Part shown: in pieces, positions 1 to 6,546 of the stretch
Position numbering within the stretch: the first letter of the stretch is position 1
Layout: each line of letters opens with the position of its first letter
NCBI GenBank assembly: GCA_937927695.1
Contig: CALBRU010000089.1
Coordinates: 1 to 9,708, forward strand
DNA from: an uncultured Thiomonas sp.
GTDB taxonomy: Bacteria; Pseudomonadota; Gammaproteobacteria; Burkholderiales; Burkholderiaceae_C
DNA length: 9,708 nt
Reading direction: 5' to 3'
Position numbers and translations under genes: made by a program
Notes under the pieces: generated by a model
Databases searched by the model: none
What the model was told of the DNA's origin: nothing
The model's input: the letters and a program-made list of their open reading frames with translations, nothing else

Positions 1-45
1 GGGGCTGGGCGATTCAGTTCATTCAAAAACACAATCGGAGGGGAT

Positions 46-768
46 ATGAAAAACGGGGCTAGGCATTACCAATACATCGCAGCGCTGGGTTTGGCGGCGC
101 TGCTGGCAGGGTGTGGAGGCGGCGGGGGGGGGACGCCACCGTCAACATGCACGGCGGCCTGCACACCTGTCAACCTGAAGAAGAGCGATGGAACCCCCGT
201 GCCGGATGTGTACCCCACGGCCATCAATCCCAATAACGGGCAAGTATGTGCGATTTCAAGCAATCCGACATCCAGTGGCGGTTCCACAGAGCTGTCGCTA
301 AGCAACTGTGGCGGTTCCTCCGCGATCGTGACGGCGCCGGTGGGAGGAGGCACTGTCGTAGGCATTTGCACTGTTGGCCAATCTTGCACTCTCAGTCCAG
401 GAACGACAACGTCAACTGCCCCCTATGCTGGAACTTGGACGGCGAAATACTCCTCATCGTTGACGACCGGAGACAATGGCACATGCACTGTCATTCTGAA
501 CACGAATGGCGTGATCGTGGATCAAGGTGGCAATGCAGTCACAAGTTCGTCGCCATCGAACTGTTTTTCCAAAATGAGCCCATCGAACGATTTCACGCTC
601 TGGGGTAACTTGTCCCGGGACGGGAGTTTTCAGGGTTCGACGTCATCGGGGGCAACCTATACGGGATCGTTCAATGTGGGGACGACGACTTCTGCTGGCG
701 GTTCTTGGGAGAACCCCAGCGCAGGAGCCACTGGAACTTGGAGTGCCACGCGCACATCGACGCCGTAA
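46..768 (+). CDS. Hypothetical secreted lipoprotein, Gly/Ser/Thr-rich, beta-strand-like
   Basis: I do not recognise the family and propose no function. The 240-residue protein starts with a basic N-region and a hydrophobic stretch ending in the lipobox LLAGC (residues 19-23), so Cys23 should be lipidated and the protein anchored in the envelope, most likely the outer membrane. Six glycines follow directly (24-29), the last three encoded by a run of nine G. Eight more cysteines are spread through the rest, so up to four disulfides are possible. The body is rich in Gly, Ser and Thr. A GTW motif occurs near residues 129-131 and again in GTWSATR at 230-236, suggesting that about residues 127-236 form one beta-sheet domain. 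A good ribosome site, GGAGGGG at 37-43, supports the ATG. GC content is visibly lower than in the genes downstream (about 47% in bases 541-600 against about 83% in 3361-3420), which may indicate a recent or fast-evolving gene. It is followed by a strong terminator, so it is not co-transcribed with cca. Confidence 0.8.
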   Translation: MKNGARHYQYIAALGLAALLAGCGGGGGGTPPSTCTAACTPVNLKKSDGTPVPDVYPTAINPNNGQVCAISSNPTSSGGSTELSLSNCGGSSAIVTAPVGGGTVVGICTVGQSCTLSPGTTTSTAPYAGTWTAKYSSSLTTGDNGTCTVILNTNGVIVDQGGNAVTSSSPSNCFSKMSPSNDFTLWGNLSRDGSFQGSTSSGATYTGSFNVGTTTSAGGSWENPSAGATGTWSATRTSTP

Positions 769-790
769 CCGGCTTTGAATGTTGCATCAC

Positions 791-820
791 AGGCCGCCAC
801 GCGCGGCCTTTTTGTTTTTT
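791..820 (+). terminator. Intrinsic terminator of the lipoprotein gene
   Basis: AGGCCGC (791-797) pairs perfectly with GCGGCCT (803-809) around a 5-base loop and is followed by a T-rich tract (809-820, eleven T and one G). This is a textbook rho-independent terminator 22 bases after the stop codon at 768. It separates the lipoprotein gene from cca. Confidence 0.9.
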
Positions 821-832
821 GCCGTTGGCTTT

Positions 833-838
833 TACACT
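833..838 (+). promoter_or_regulatory. Possible -10 element for cca (leaderless start candidate)
   Basis: TACACT at 833-838 matches four of six positions of the sigma-70 -10 box and ends 7 bases before the cca ATG at 846. Transcription would then begin at or next to the A of the start codon. No convincing -35 box is visible at the right distance, since the T tract of the terminator lies there. This is a weak call supported mainly by the absence of any Shine-Dalgarno sequence before 846. Confidence 0.3.
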
Positions 839-845
839 GACTTGC

Positions 846-2117
846 ATGACTTCTTCTGTCGTTCATCCTCCTGGTCAGGCCTATGTCGTCGGCGGTGCGG
901 TGCGTGATGCCTTGCTGGGGCGGCCGCATGGGGATCGCGACTGGGTGGTGGTGGGGGCTACGGCGCAGCAGATGATCGATGCCGGGTTCCTGTCGGTGGG
1001 GCGCGACTTTCCGGTGTTTCTGCATCCGCAAACCCACGAGGAATACGCCCTGGCGCGCACCGAGCGCAAGACGGCGCCGGGCTATCGGGGCTTTGTCGTG
1101 CAGGCGGCGCCCGAGGTCACGCTGGAGGAAGATTTGTTGCGCCGCGATCTGACCATCAACGCCATGGCGCGCGCGGCCGACGGCACGCTGATCGACCCCT
1201 GCGGCGGCCAGCGCGATCTGCAGGCGCGGGTGTTGCGGCATGTGTCCGCCGCATTTGCCGAAGACCCGGTGCGCATTCTGCGGCTGGCGCGGTTTGCAGC
1301 GCGGTTTGGTGATTTTGTCGTCGCCCCTGAGACCATGGACTTGATGCGCCACATGGTGCTTGCGGGCGAGGTGGACGCGCTGGTGCCCGAGCGGGTGTGG
1401 CTGGAACTGGCGCGCGGTCTGATGGAGCCGCAGCCGCAGCGCCTGTTCGCCGTGCTGCGCGAATGTGGCGCGTTGGCGCGGTTGCTGCCCGAATTGGATC
1501 GTCTGTGGGGCGTGCCGCAGCGGGCCGACTATCACCCCGAGATCGACACCGGGGTGCACGTCATGCTGGTGTTGCAGGCAGCGGTCGCACTCGGCGCTCC
1601 GCTGGCAGTGCGCTGGGCTTGTCTGATGCACGATCTGGGCAAGGGCACGACCCCGAAGGACATACTGCCGCGCCACCTCGGACACGAGCAGCGCAGCGTG
1701 GCGCTGGCGGCTGCGGTGGCGCGAAGACTACGTGTGCCGGCCGATTGCGCCACGCTGGCTGCTGTGGTGGCCGCCGAGCACGGCAATATTCACCGCTGTC
1801 TGGGCTTGGGCGCCGAGGCTACGTTGCGTCTGTTGCAGCGCTGCGATGCCTTGCGGCGACCCGAGCGCTTTGCCCAGGCGCTACTGGCCTGCGAAGCCGA
1901 TCACCGCGGACGCGGCGGCGATTTTCCGCGGCAGCCCTATCCGCAGCGCGCGCGGCTGCTGGCCGCGCTGGAGGCGGCGCAGCGTGTCGACGCGGGGGCG
2001 ATTGCGCAGCGGGTCACGCAGTCCGGCGGCAAGCCCGCCGCCATCGCGCAGGCGGTGCAGACGGAGCGCGAGCAGGCGCTGGCGCGTATCCTGGCGCAAG
2101 AGGAGCAAACAGGATGA
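846..2117 (+). CDS. cca: Multifunctional CCA protein (tRNA nucleotidyltransferase with HD domain)
   Basis: This cytoplasmic enzyme adds or repairs the 3'-terminal CCA of tRNAs using CTP and ATP (EC 2.7.7.72). In the gamma/beta-proteobacterial HD form it also has phosphatase and phosphodiesterase activity. The 423 residues match the E. coli protein (412) along the whole length. GGAVRD (16-21) is the nucleotide-binding motif. DRD (30-32) holds the two metal-binding aspartates. RRDLTINAMA lies near 99-108, EDPVRILRLARFAARF follows, and the C-terminal half has the HD phosphohydrolase motif HDLGKG with His262 and Asp263. The ATG at 846 is the only sensible start, because family homology begins just after it and the next in-frame ATG upstream (705) is inside the lipoprotein gene. 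No Shine-Dalgarno sequence precedes it. The stop codon overlaps the next start in ATGA (2114-2117), so the downstream redox protein is probably translationally coupled to cca. Identification is very secure. Confidence 0.97.
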   Translation: MTSSVVHPPGQAYVVGGAVRDALLGRPHGDRDWVVVGATAQQMIDAGFLSVGRDFPVFLHPQTHEEYALARTERKTAPGYRGFVVQAAPEVTLEEDLLRRDLTINAMARAADGTLIDPCGGQRDLQARVLRHVSAAFAEDPVRILRLARFAARFGDFVVAPETMDLMRHMVLAGEVDALVPERVWLELARGLMEPQPQRLFAVLRECGALARLLPELDRLWGVPQRADYHPEIDTGVHVMLVLQAAVALGAPLAVRWACLMHDLGKGTTPKDILPRHLGHEQRSVALAAAVARRLRVPADCATLAAVVAAEHGNIHRCLGLGAEATLRLLQRCDALRRPERFAQALLACEADHRGRGGDFPRQPYPQRARLLAALEAAQRVDAGAIAQRVTQSGGKPAAIAQAVQTEREQALARILAQEEQTG

Positions 2118-4432
2118 AGACCATGCGTCTGTTCGCGGCGATGGTGATTTCCCTCGCCGCTTGGGGTGCGTCGGGGCCGGACGTGGCTGCAGCCCAGGCG
2201 GCCCCCACCAACCGGCTCGCCGCCTCGCATGACCCTTACCTGCTGGAGCATGCCCACGATGCGGTGGACTGGTACCCGTGGGGGCAAGAGGCGCTGAACA
2301 AGGCGCGGCGCGAGAACAAGCCCATCTATCTCTCCATCGGCTTCTCCACCTGCTACTGGTGCCATGTGACGCAGCGCGAGCTCTATAGCAATCCGAAGAT
2401 CGCCGCGCTGATGAACCGCTGGTTCGTCAATATCCTGGTCGATCGCGAACAGCGGCCCGACATCGACCACATCTACATGCTGGCGCGGCAGCTCATGACG
2501 CACGACAGCGGCTGGCCGAACAACGTCTTTCTCACCCCCGATCTGCAGCCGTTCTACATTGGCAGCTACTTCCCGCCCAAGGCCACGGCGCAGCAGGAGG
2601 GTTTTCCCACTCTGCTCGCCACGCTGCACAAGAACTGGACGCAGCATCCGGCCGAGGTCAAGCGCATCGCGGCGCGGATCGCGCAGGCCATGCAGTCCGC
2701 CGCCGTCGCGGGAGACGCGTCGGTGCCGATCGATGCGGCGGGCTGGACGCAGGCCGCGCAGACCGAGGCGCTGCAGCGCTTCGATGCGCTCGACGGCGGC
2801 TTTGCTGCGGCCACTGCGGCGGCGCGTTTTCCGCAGCCGCCGCTGCTGAGTTGGCTGCTGGCGCGCGGCGCGGCAGGGCACCCGAAAGCGGAGCACGCCG
2901 CCGTGTTCACGCTGCAGGCCATGGCGCAGGGCGGCATCATGGACCAGCTCGGCGGCGGCTTTCGCCGCTATGCGGTCGATCCGTCATGGTCGCTGCCGCA
3001 CTTCGAGATGATGCTGTCGGACAACGCCCAGTTGCTCGCGGTTTACACCCGGGCTTACGCGCAGACCGGTCAAGCCGATCTGCGCTGGGTGGCGCAGCGC
3101 ACCGCTCACTTTCTGCTGCACGATCTGCGCTTGCGACAAGGCGTTTTCGCCACGGCCATCGACGCCGAAACCGGCGGGGTGGAGGGGGCGACCGATCGGT
3201 GGACGACGGCGCAGATCGACGCCGTGTTGGGCAAGCGGCAGGCGCAGGCGTGGTGGGCGCTCTACGCCCTCACACCGCTTCATTCCGGCGGCGAAGCCGG
3301 TGTGTTGCGACAGCAGCGCGACGTTGCCCAGCGTTTGTTGCGCGCAAGCGCGCTGGCGGCGCGGCTGCAGCAACTCGCGCCCGAGCGCCGGGCGCTGCTG
3401 GGCGCGCGCGACCGGCGACCGCAACCCCGGCGCGACGACAAAATCGTCACCGCCGACAACGCTCTGGCGATTCGCGCGCTGGCGCAGGCCGGCACGACGC
3501 TGGGCGACCCCCGCTTGATCGACGCCGCGGTGCGCGCCGCCGACTGGCTTTGGCAGCACGCCTGGAACCCGCAGCGGCGCCTGCTGGCGCATCAGTGGGC
3601 CGGTGGCCGCGCGGGCAATCCTGGTTTTCTGATCGATTACGCCGAACTGGCCCGCGCCTGCCTCACCCTGGCCCGTGTGCAGCATGACACCCGCTGGAAC
3701 CAGCGTGCGCGCGATCTGGCCGCGGCCATGCTGCAGCGGTTTGCGGCGCCGGACGGCAGTCTGCGTTCGACTCAAGCGACAGACGCCCTGCCGTTTCCCA
3801 CGCCTTTGCAGGGCGATGTGCATCGTCCTTCAGGGCAGAGCGCAGCCCTGGCGGTGCTGGTCGAATTGGCGCAGCGCACCGGACAGGCGCAGTGGGCCGA
3901 GGCCGCGCGTCGCGCGCTGCAGCCCCTGGCGCTGCAAGTGCAGGCGCGCCCGCTGGACTGGCCCGATCTGCTGCAGACTTTGAACAGCGCTGCGGGACGT
4001 GCGGTTTGGGCAAGCCCGGCGAAAACTGCCGAAACCCGCCCTGCGGACTGCGCGGGTCTGCCGCAAGGCGCTTGTTCATCCGACCGGGTGCAGGTGAAAT
4101 GGCAGGCGAGCGACCGGGTGCAATTGCACATTGCACCGGGGTTTCACATCAATGCCAACCCCGCTTCGGAACCGAATCTGATCGCCACGACGCTGCTGGC
4201 GGGTGGCCAGCCGCTGCAAGGCGTGCGCTACCCGCCGCCGCAGCAGTTCCGCCCGGCGTTCGCGCCGCAGGGCATTGCTGTCTGGGAAGGTCGGGTGACG
4301 CTGGATCTGCCCGCGCTTTCGCCCACCCGGCGGGTCGCACTGGCGCTGCGGGTGCAGGCGTGTAATGCCACGACCTGCCTGGCACCCAGCGTGCTGCCGA
4401 TCCCTGTCTCCCCATCCCGATCCTCCCCATGA
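2114..4432 (+). CDS. Exported DUF255/YyaL-type thioredoxin-fold protein fused to a DsbD N-terminal-like domain
   Basis: The 772-residue protein appears built from three parts after a Sec signal peptide (hydrophobic about 4-19, likely cleavage after AQA, residues 27-29). Part one (about 33-200) is the DUF255/DsbH thioredoxin domain, with the typical NRLAASHDPYLLEHA start, DWYPWG and a redox pair C80-Y-W-C83 followed by His. Part two (about 210-640) matches the alpha-helical barrel of the YyaL/SPATA20 family, with GGGFRRYAVD from 280 and PHFEMML from 295. The usual K-T-x-W-N-x-L motif reads K-I-V-T-A-D-N-A-L here, from 443. Part three (about 660-765) looks like the periplasmic alpha domain of DsbD: GFHINANP at 676-683 and QACNATTCLAP with a Cys750/Cys755 pair in the place of the DsbD active cysteines. 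Two further cysteines, 646 and 654, sit in the linker. Family members such as YyaL normally lack an export signal, so a periplasmic thiol role, perhaps reducing or transferring disulfides, is inferred. The substrate is unknown. It overlaps cca by 4 bases. The last few codons are formed by a palindromic repeat. Confidence 0.88.
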   Translation: MKTMRLFAAMVISLAAWGASGPDVAAAQAAPTNRLAASHDPYLLEHAHDAVDWYPWGQEALNKARRENKPIYLSIGFSTCYWCHVTQRELYSNPKIAALMNRWFVNILVDREQRPDIDHIYMLARQLMTHDSGWPNNVFLTPDLQPFYIGSYFPPKATAQQEGFPTLLATLHKNWTQHPAEVKRIAARIAQAMQSAAVAGDASVPIDAAGWTQAAQTEALQRFDALDGGFAAATAAARFPQPPLLSWLLARGAAGHPKAEHAAVFTLQAMAQGGIMDQLGGGFRRYAVDPSWSLPHFEMMLSDNAQLLAVYTRAYAQTGQADLRWVAQRTAHFLLHDLRLRQGVFATAIDAETGGVEGATDRWTTAQIDAVLGKRQAQAWWALYALTPLHSGGEAGVLRQQRDVAQRLLRASALAARLQQLAPERRALLGARDRRPQPRRDDKIVTADNALAIRALAQAGTTLGDPRLIDAAVRAADWLWQHAWNPQRRLLAHQWAGGRAGNPGFLIDYAELARACLTLARVQHDTRWNQRARDLAAAMLQRFAAPDGSLRSTQATDALPFPTPLQGDVHRPSGQSAALAVLVELAQRTGQAQWAEAARRALQPLALQVQARPLDWPDLLQTLNSAAGRAVWASPAKTAETRPADCAGLPQGACSSDRVQVKWQASDRVQLHIAPGFHINANPASEPNLIATTLLAGGQPLQGVRYPPPQQFRPAFAPQGIAVWEGRVTLDLPALSPTRRVALALRVQACNATTCLAPSVLPIPVSPSRSSP

Positions 4433-4442
4433 AAGGGGAGGG
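4421..4442. repeat. Palindromic hairpin element overlapping the stop of the DUF255 fusion gene
   Basis: CCTCCCC (4422-4428) is complementary to GGGGAGG (4435-4441), and one T-G wobble extends the stem to 8 pairs. The loop is ATGAAA, and the TGA stop (4430-4432) lies inside it. There is no T tract on either strand, so it is not a standard intrinsic terminator. Its C-rich/G-rich form around a short ATGAAA core resembles the dispersed intergenic palindromes of many high-GC proteobacteria. It may stabilise the 3' end of the mRNA or weakly stop the converging transcripts. Confidence 0.5.
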
Positions 4443-4472
4443 AGTGAATCACCTTCCCCACGGCGCGGGGGG

Positions 4473-4931
4473 TCAGCCTTGCAGCCGCGGCACGCCGCTG
4501 CGCTGCAGCCGGTCGTCGATCTCGCCCAGAGCTGCGCTCAGGCCATTGGCATTGGCCTCGATGGCGCTGCGCAATTCGCGGTCGAGTTGGTCGATGCGCG
4601 CGATCAGCTTGTCCATGTCGGCGCTGTGCAACTGGCGCAGTTCGTCGAAGCGCGAGGCTTCGGCCTTGTCGGCCAGTTCGCGCTGCGCTTTGAGTTCCTT
4701 GGCGACGCGGCGCGATTCGCTCATCATCCCGGCTTGCAGCACCACGATGTAGATCAGGAACACCGCCGCCAGCGCCACGATGAGCCCGAGCATGATCAGC
4801 CCCAGCGGCGCCTTCGCCGTGGTGAAGCCCAGCGAGAGATCGGTGGGCGCCATCAGCACGCTCCAGTTCAGTGCGGAAAAGATGGCGATGAGCACGCTCA
4901 CCAGGATGACCAGACCGCTGCGCAAATTCAT
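4473..4931 (-). CDS. LapA-like (DUF1049-like) two-helix inner-membrane protein with coiled-coil tail
   Basis: The 152-residue protein has two strong hydrophobic segments (about 7-27 and 42-66) separated by a short polar loop. An N-W pair (22-23) lies at the end of the first helix and a P-L-G motif (42-44) opens the second, which is the pattern of the LapA/DUF1049 domain. Residues 70-145 are highly charged, with regular Leu/Ile/Ala spacing, and should form a cytoplasmic coiled coil. In E. coli LapA works with LapB in control of lipopolysaccharide synthesis through LpxC. No lapB is adjacent here and the tail is longer than a bare LapA domain, so the function is open and no symbol is given. The ATG (4931-4929) has a good AAGGGAG ribosome site a few bases upstream. 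It is divergent from the isocitrate dehydrogenase gene, with 103 bases between them, and its 3' end faces that of the DUF255 fusion gene. Confidence 0.75.
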   Translation of the reverse strand: MNLRSGLVILVSVLIAIFSALNWSVLMAPTDLSLGFTTAKAPLGLIMLGLIVALAAVFLIYIVVLQAGMMSESRRVAKELKAQRELADKAEASRFDELRQLHSADMDKLIARIDQLDRELRSAIEANANGLSAALGEIDDRLQRSGVPRLQG

Positions 4932-4971
4932 GTTCGCTCCCTTGTTGTCGAATACGTTCGCTACAGTTTAG

Positions 4972-4986
4972 GCAATGATGCATTGC
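4972..4986. promoter_or_regulatory. Inverted repeat in the divergent intergenic region (possible operator)
   Basis: GCAATG (4972-4977) and CATTGC (4981-4986) are perfect inverted repeats with a 3-base spacer, 49 bases before the isocitrate dehydrogenase start and 41 before the LapA-like start. The position between two divergent genes would suit a shared regulator. No clear -35/-10 pair could be assigned for either gene in the 103-base gap. A chance 6+6 repeat cannot be excluded. Confidence 0.3.
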
Positions 4987-5034
4987 GGCACGCACCTTGC
5001 TTGCTGAATCAGCGCCCCATCAACGGAGACTTCG

Positions 5035-6066
5035 ATGACCCCAAGCATTCCCGCCACCCTGATCGCCGGAGACGGCATCGGCCCCGAAATCATGGATGCC
5101 ACGCTGGCTGCGCTCGATGCGCTCGATGCGCCCTTCGACTGGGACGCGCAGGTGGCGGGCCTGGGCGGGGTGAAGACGGCGGGCGACCCGCTGCCCGCGG
5201 CCACGCTGGCGAGCATCCGCACCACGCGGCTGGCGCTCAAGGGGCCGCTGGAAACGCCCTCTGGCGGCGGCTACCGCTCCAGCAATGTGCGCCTGCGCGA
5301 GGCCTTCAAGCTCTACGCCAATATGCGCCCGACCAAGACGCTGATTCCCGGCGGGCGCTACGACAACATCGATCTGCTGGTGTTTCGTGAGAATGTCGAA
5401 GGCCTGTACATGGGCTACGAGCACTACATCCCGATCGACGGCGACCCGCACGCCGTGGCCATTGCCACCGGGGTGAACACGCGGCAGGGCGCGCGCAACA
5501 TCCTCGACTACACCTTCCGCACCGCCATCGCCCTGGGGCGCAAAAAGGTGACCGTGGTGCACAAGGCCAACATCATGAAGGCGCTCACCGGCATCTTTCT
5601 AGAAACGGCCTATATGCTGCACAAGGAGAAGTACGCCGACCAGATCGCGCTCGACGACGTGATCGTCGATGCCTGCTGCATGAAACTGGTGATCAATCCG
5701 TGGCAGTTCGACACGCTGGTGACGACCAATCTGTTCGGCGACATTTTGTCGGATCTGGCCGCAGGGTTGGTGGGTGGGCTGGGCATGGCGCCCGGCGCCA
5801 ACATCGGGGAAGATGCAGCCATTTTCGAGGCGGTGCACGGCTCGGCGCCTGACATCGCGGGCAAGGGCATCGCCAACCCCATCGCATTGATGCTGGCTGC
5901 GGCCCTCATGCTCGATCACGTCACCCTGCACGACAAGGCCAACCGCCTGCGCCAGGCGATCTCCGACACGCTCAATATCGACAACATCCGCACTGGCGAT
6001 CTGGGCGGGCGGGCCAATACCCAGCGCTTCACCGACGCCATCGTCAGCCGCATCAAGAACGGCTGA
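5035..6066 (+). CDS. NAD-dependent isocitrate dehydrogenase (IDH/IPMDH family)
   Basis: The enzyme oxidatively decarboxylates isocitrate to 2-oxoglutarate in the TCA cycle, in the cytoplasm. The isocitrate-binding pattern is complete by alignment with E. coli Icd: Ser82, Asn84, Arg88, Arg98, Arg118, Tyr125 and Lys177, with metal ligands Asp212, Asp236 and Asp240. This pattern argues against isopropylmalate dehydrogenase, as does the NVEGLYMGYEHYI segment (120-132). Cofactor choice can be read from HGSAPDIAG: Asp273 and Ile274 replace the Lys344/Tyr345 pair of the NADP enzyme, indicating NAD (EC 1.1.1.41). At 343 residues it is the short, homomeric-type enzyme rather than the roughly 416-residue NADP Icd. 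The start is supported by CGGAG at 5024-5028. It is a single gene, divergent from the LapA-like gene and convergent with sorB, 33 bases away. The family is secure; cofactor preference is a sequence-based inference. Confidence 0.93.
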   Translation: MTPSIPATLIAGDGIGPEIMDATLAALDALDAPFDWDAQVAGLGGVKTAGDPLPAATLASIRTTRLALKGPLETPSGGGYRSSNVRLREAFKLYANMRPTKTLIPGGRYDNIDLLVFRENVEGLYMGYEHYIPIDGDPHAVAIATGVNTRQGARNILDYTFRTAIALGRKKVTVVHKANIMKALTGIFLETAYMLHKEKYADQIALDDVIVDACCMKLVINPWQFDTLVTTNLFGDILSDLAAGLVGGLGMAPGANIGEDAAIFEAVHGSAPDIAGKGIANPIALMLAAALMLDHVTLHDKANRLRQAISDTLNIDNIRTGDLGGRANTQRFTDAIVSRIKNG

Positions 6067-6099
6067 CGCTACGCGGTCACGCGCAGGCTGACGGAGCCT

Positions 6100-6531
6100 T
6101 CACTCCTTGCGGGTGTCTGGCGTGTAGTGCGTCTGCAGGTAGGTGATGATTTCCTTGGCCGTGGCTTCCTGGATGGGCGCGCCGAAGGCCTTGATCATCT
6201 TGTGCACCTCCGCCTCCCATGTCGCCGCGGGCAGCGGCGGCTGCTGGGTGATGTAGGTCACGCTGTGGCACATGCTGCAGTTGCCCAGCGTGGCGTCGCG
6301 CCCGGGACCTGCGGCCAGCTCGGCGGTGTAGGTGGGCCACTTGCCGACGCGATACACCGCGCCGTTGCCCGGCTGCACGCGCGCGGGCTGCAACTCCGAA
6401 CCCAGCGGGCCCGCGGCATAGTCGCCGGCACTCAGCAGCCCGGGGCGCGGGGTTTCGGCCAGCGCCGTTGGCTGCGTCAGCGGCAGCAGCAGAACGACGA
6501 ACGAGGCAAGCAGGGTGATGTTTTTGTGCAT
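6100..6531 (-). CDS. sorB: Sulfite dehydrogenase cytochrome c subunit (SorB-like)
   Basis: This small periplasmic c-type cytochrome (143 residues) would take electrons from SorA and pass them on to the respiratory chain. A clear Sec signal peptide (hydrophobic core about 5-19, likely cleavage after ALA at 23-25) precedes one haem-binding motif, C85-S-M-C88-H89. Met112 in W-E-x-E-V-x-K-M is the probable sixth haem ligand. The order CxxCH, YIT-QPP, W..EV.KM, GAPI, I..YL fits SorB of SorAB sulfite dehydrogenases. The mature protein is longer than a minimal SorB because of about 50 residues before the haem motif. It follows sorA by 15 bases, with a strong GGGAGGA ribosome site in the gap, so the two are one transcription unit. 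No intrinsic terminator is visible in the 33 bases separating it from the convergent isocitrate dehydrogenase gene. Confidence 0.88.
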   Translation of the reverse strand: MHKNITLLASFVVLLLPLTQPTALAETPRPGLLSAGDYAAGPLGSELQPARVQPGNGAVYRVGKWPTYTAELAAGPGRDATLGNCSMCHSVTYITQQPPLPAATWEAEVHKMIKAFGAPIQEATAKEIITYLQTHYTPDTRKE

Positions 6532-6546
6532 GATGTGTCCTCCCGT

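Noticed and set aside
705..845. Upstream ATG for cca at 705
   Set aside because: It lies inside the lipoprotein gene, upstream of a strong terminator, and family homology starts only after 846.
657..1685. Long open frame antisense to cca
   Set aside because: It lies fully opposite a secure cca gene, has no family resemblance and a composition (Arg, His, Gln) typical of reverse reading of GC-rich codons.
1397..2113. In-frame upstream extension of the DUF255 fusion protein over cca
   Set aside because: The extension overlaps cca in another frame and is Arg/Gly/Ala-rich low-complexity; the signal peptide and ATGA overlap fix the start at 2114.
5113..5131. Short direct repeat of GCTCGATGC in the isocitrate dehydrogenase gene
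   Set aside because: It encodes the Ala-Leu-Asp-Ala-Leu-Asp stretch and has only two copies; ordinary coding repetition.
6085..6099. Small hairpin AGGCT/AGCCT between the convergent isocitrate dehydrogenase and sorB genes
   Set aside because: Only five pairs with a 5-base loop and no T tract on either strand; not enough to call a terminator.
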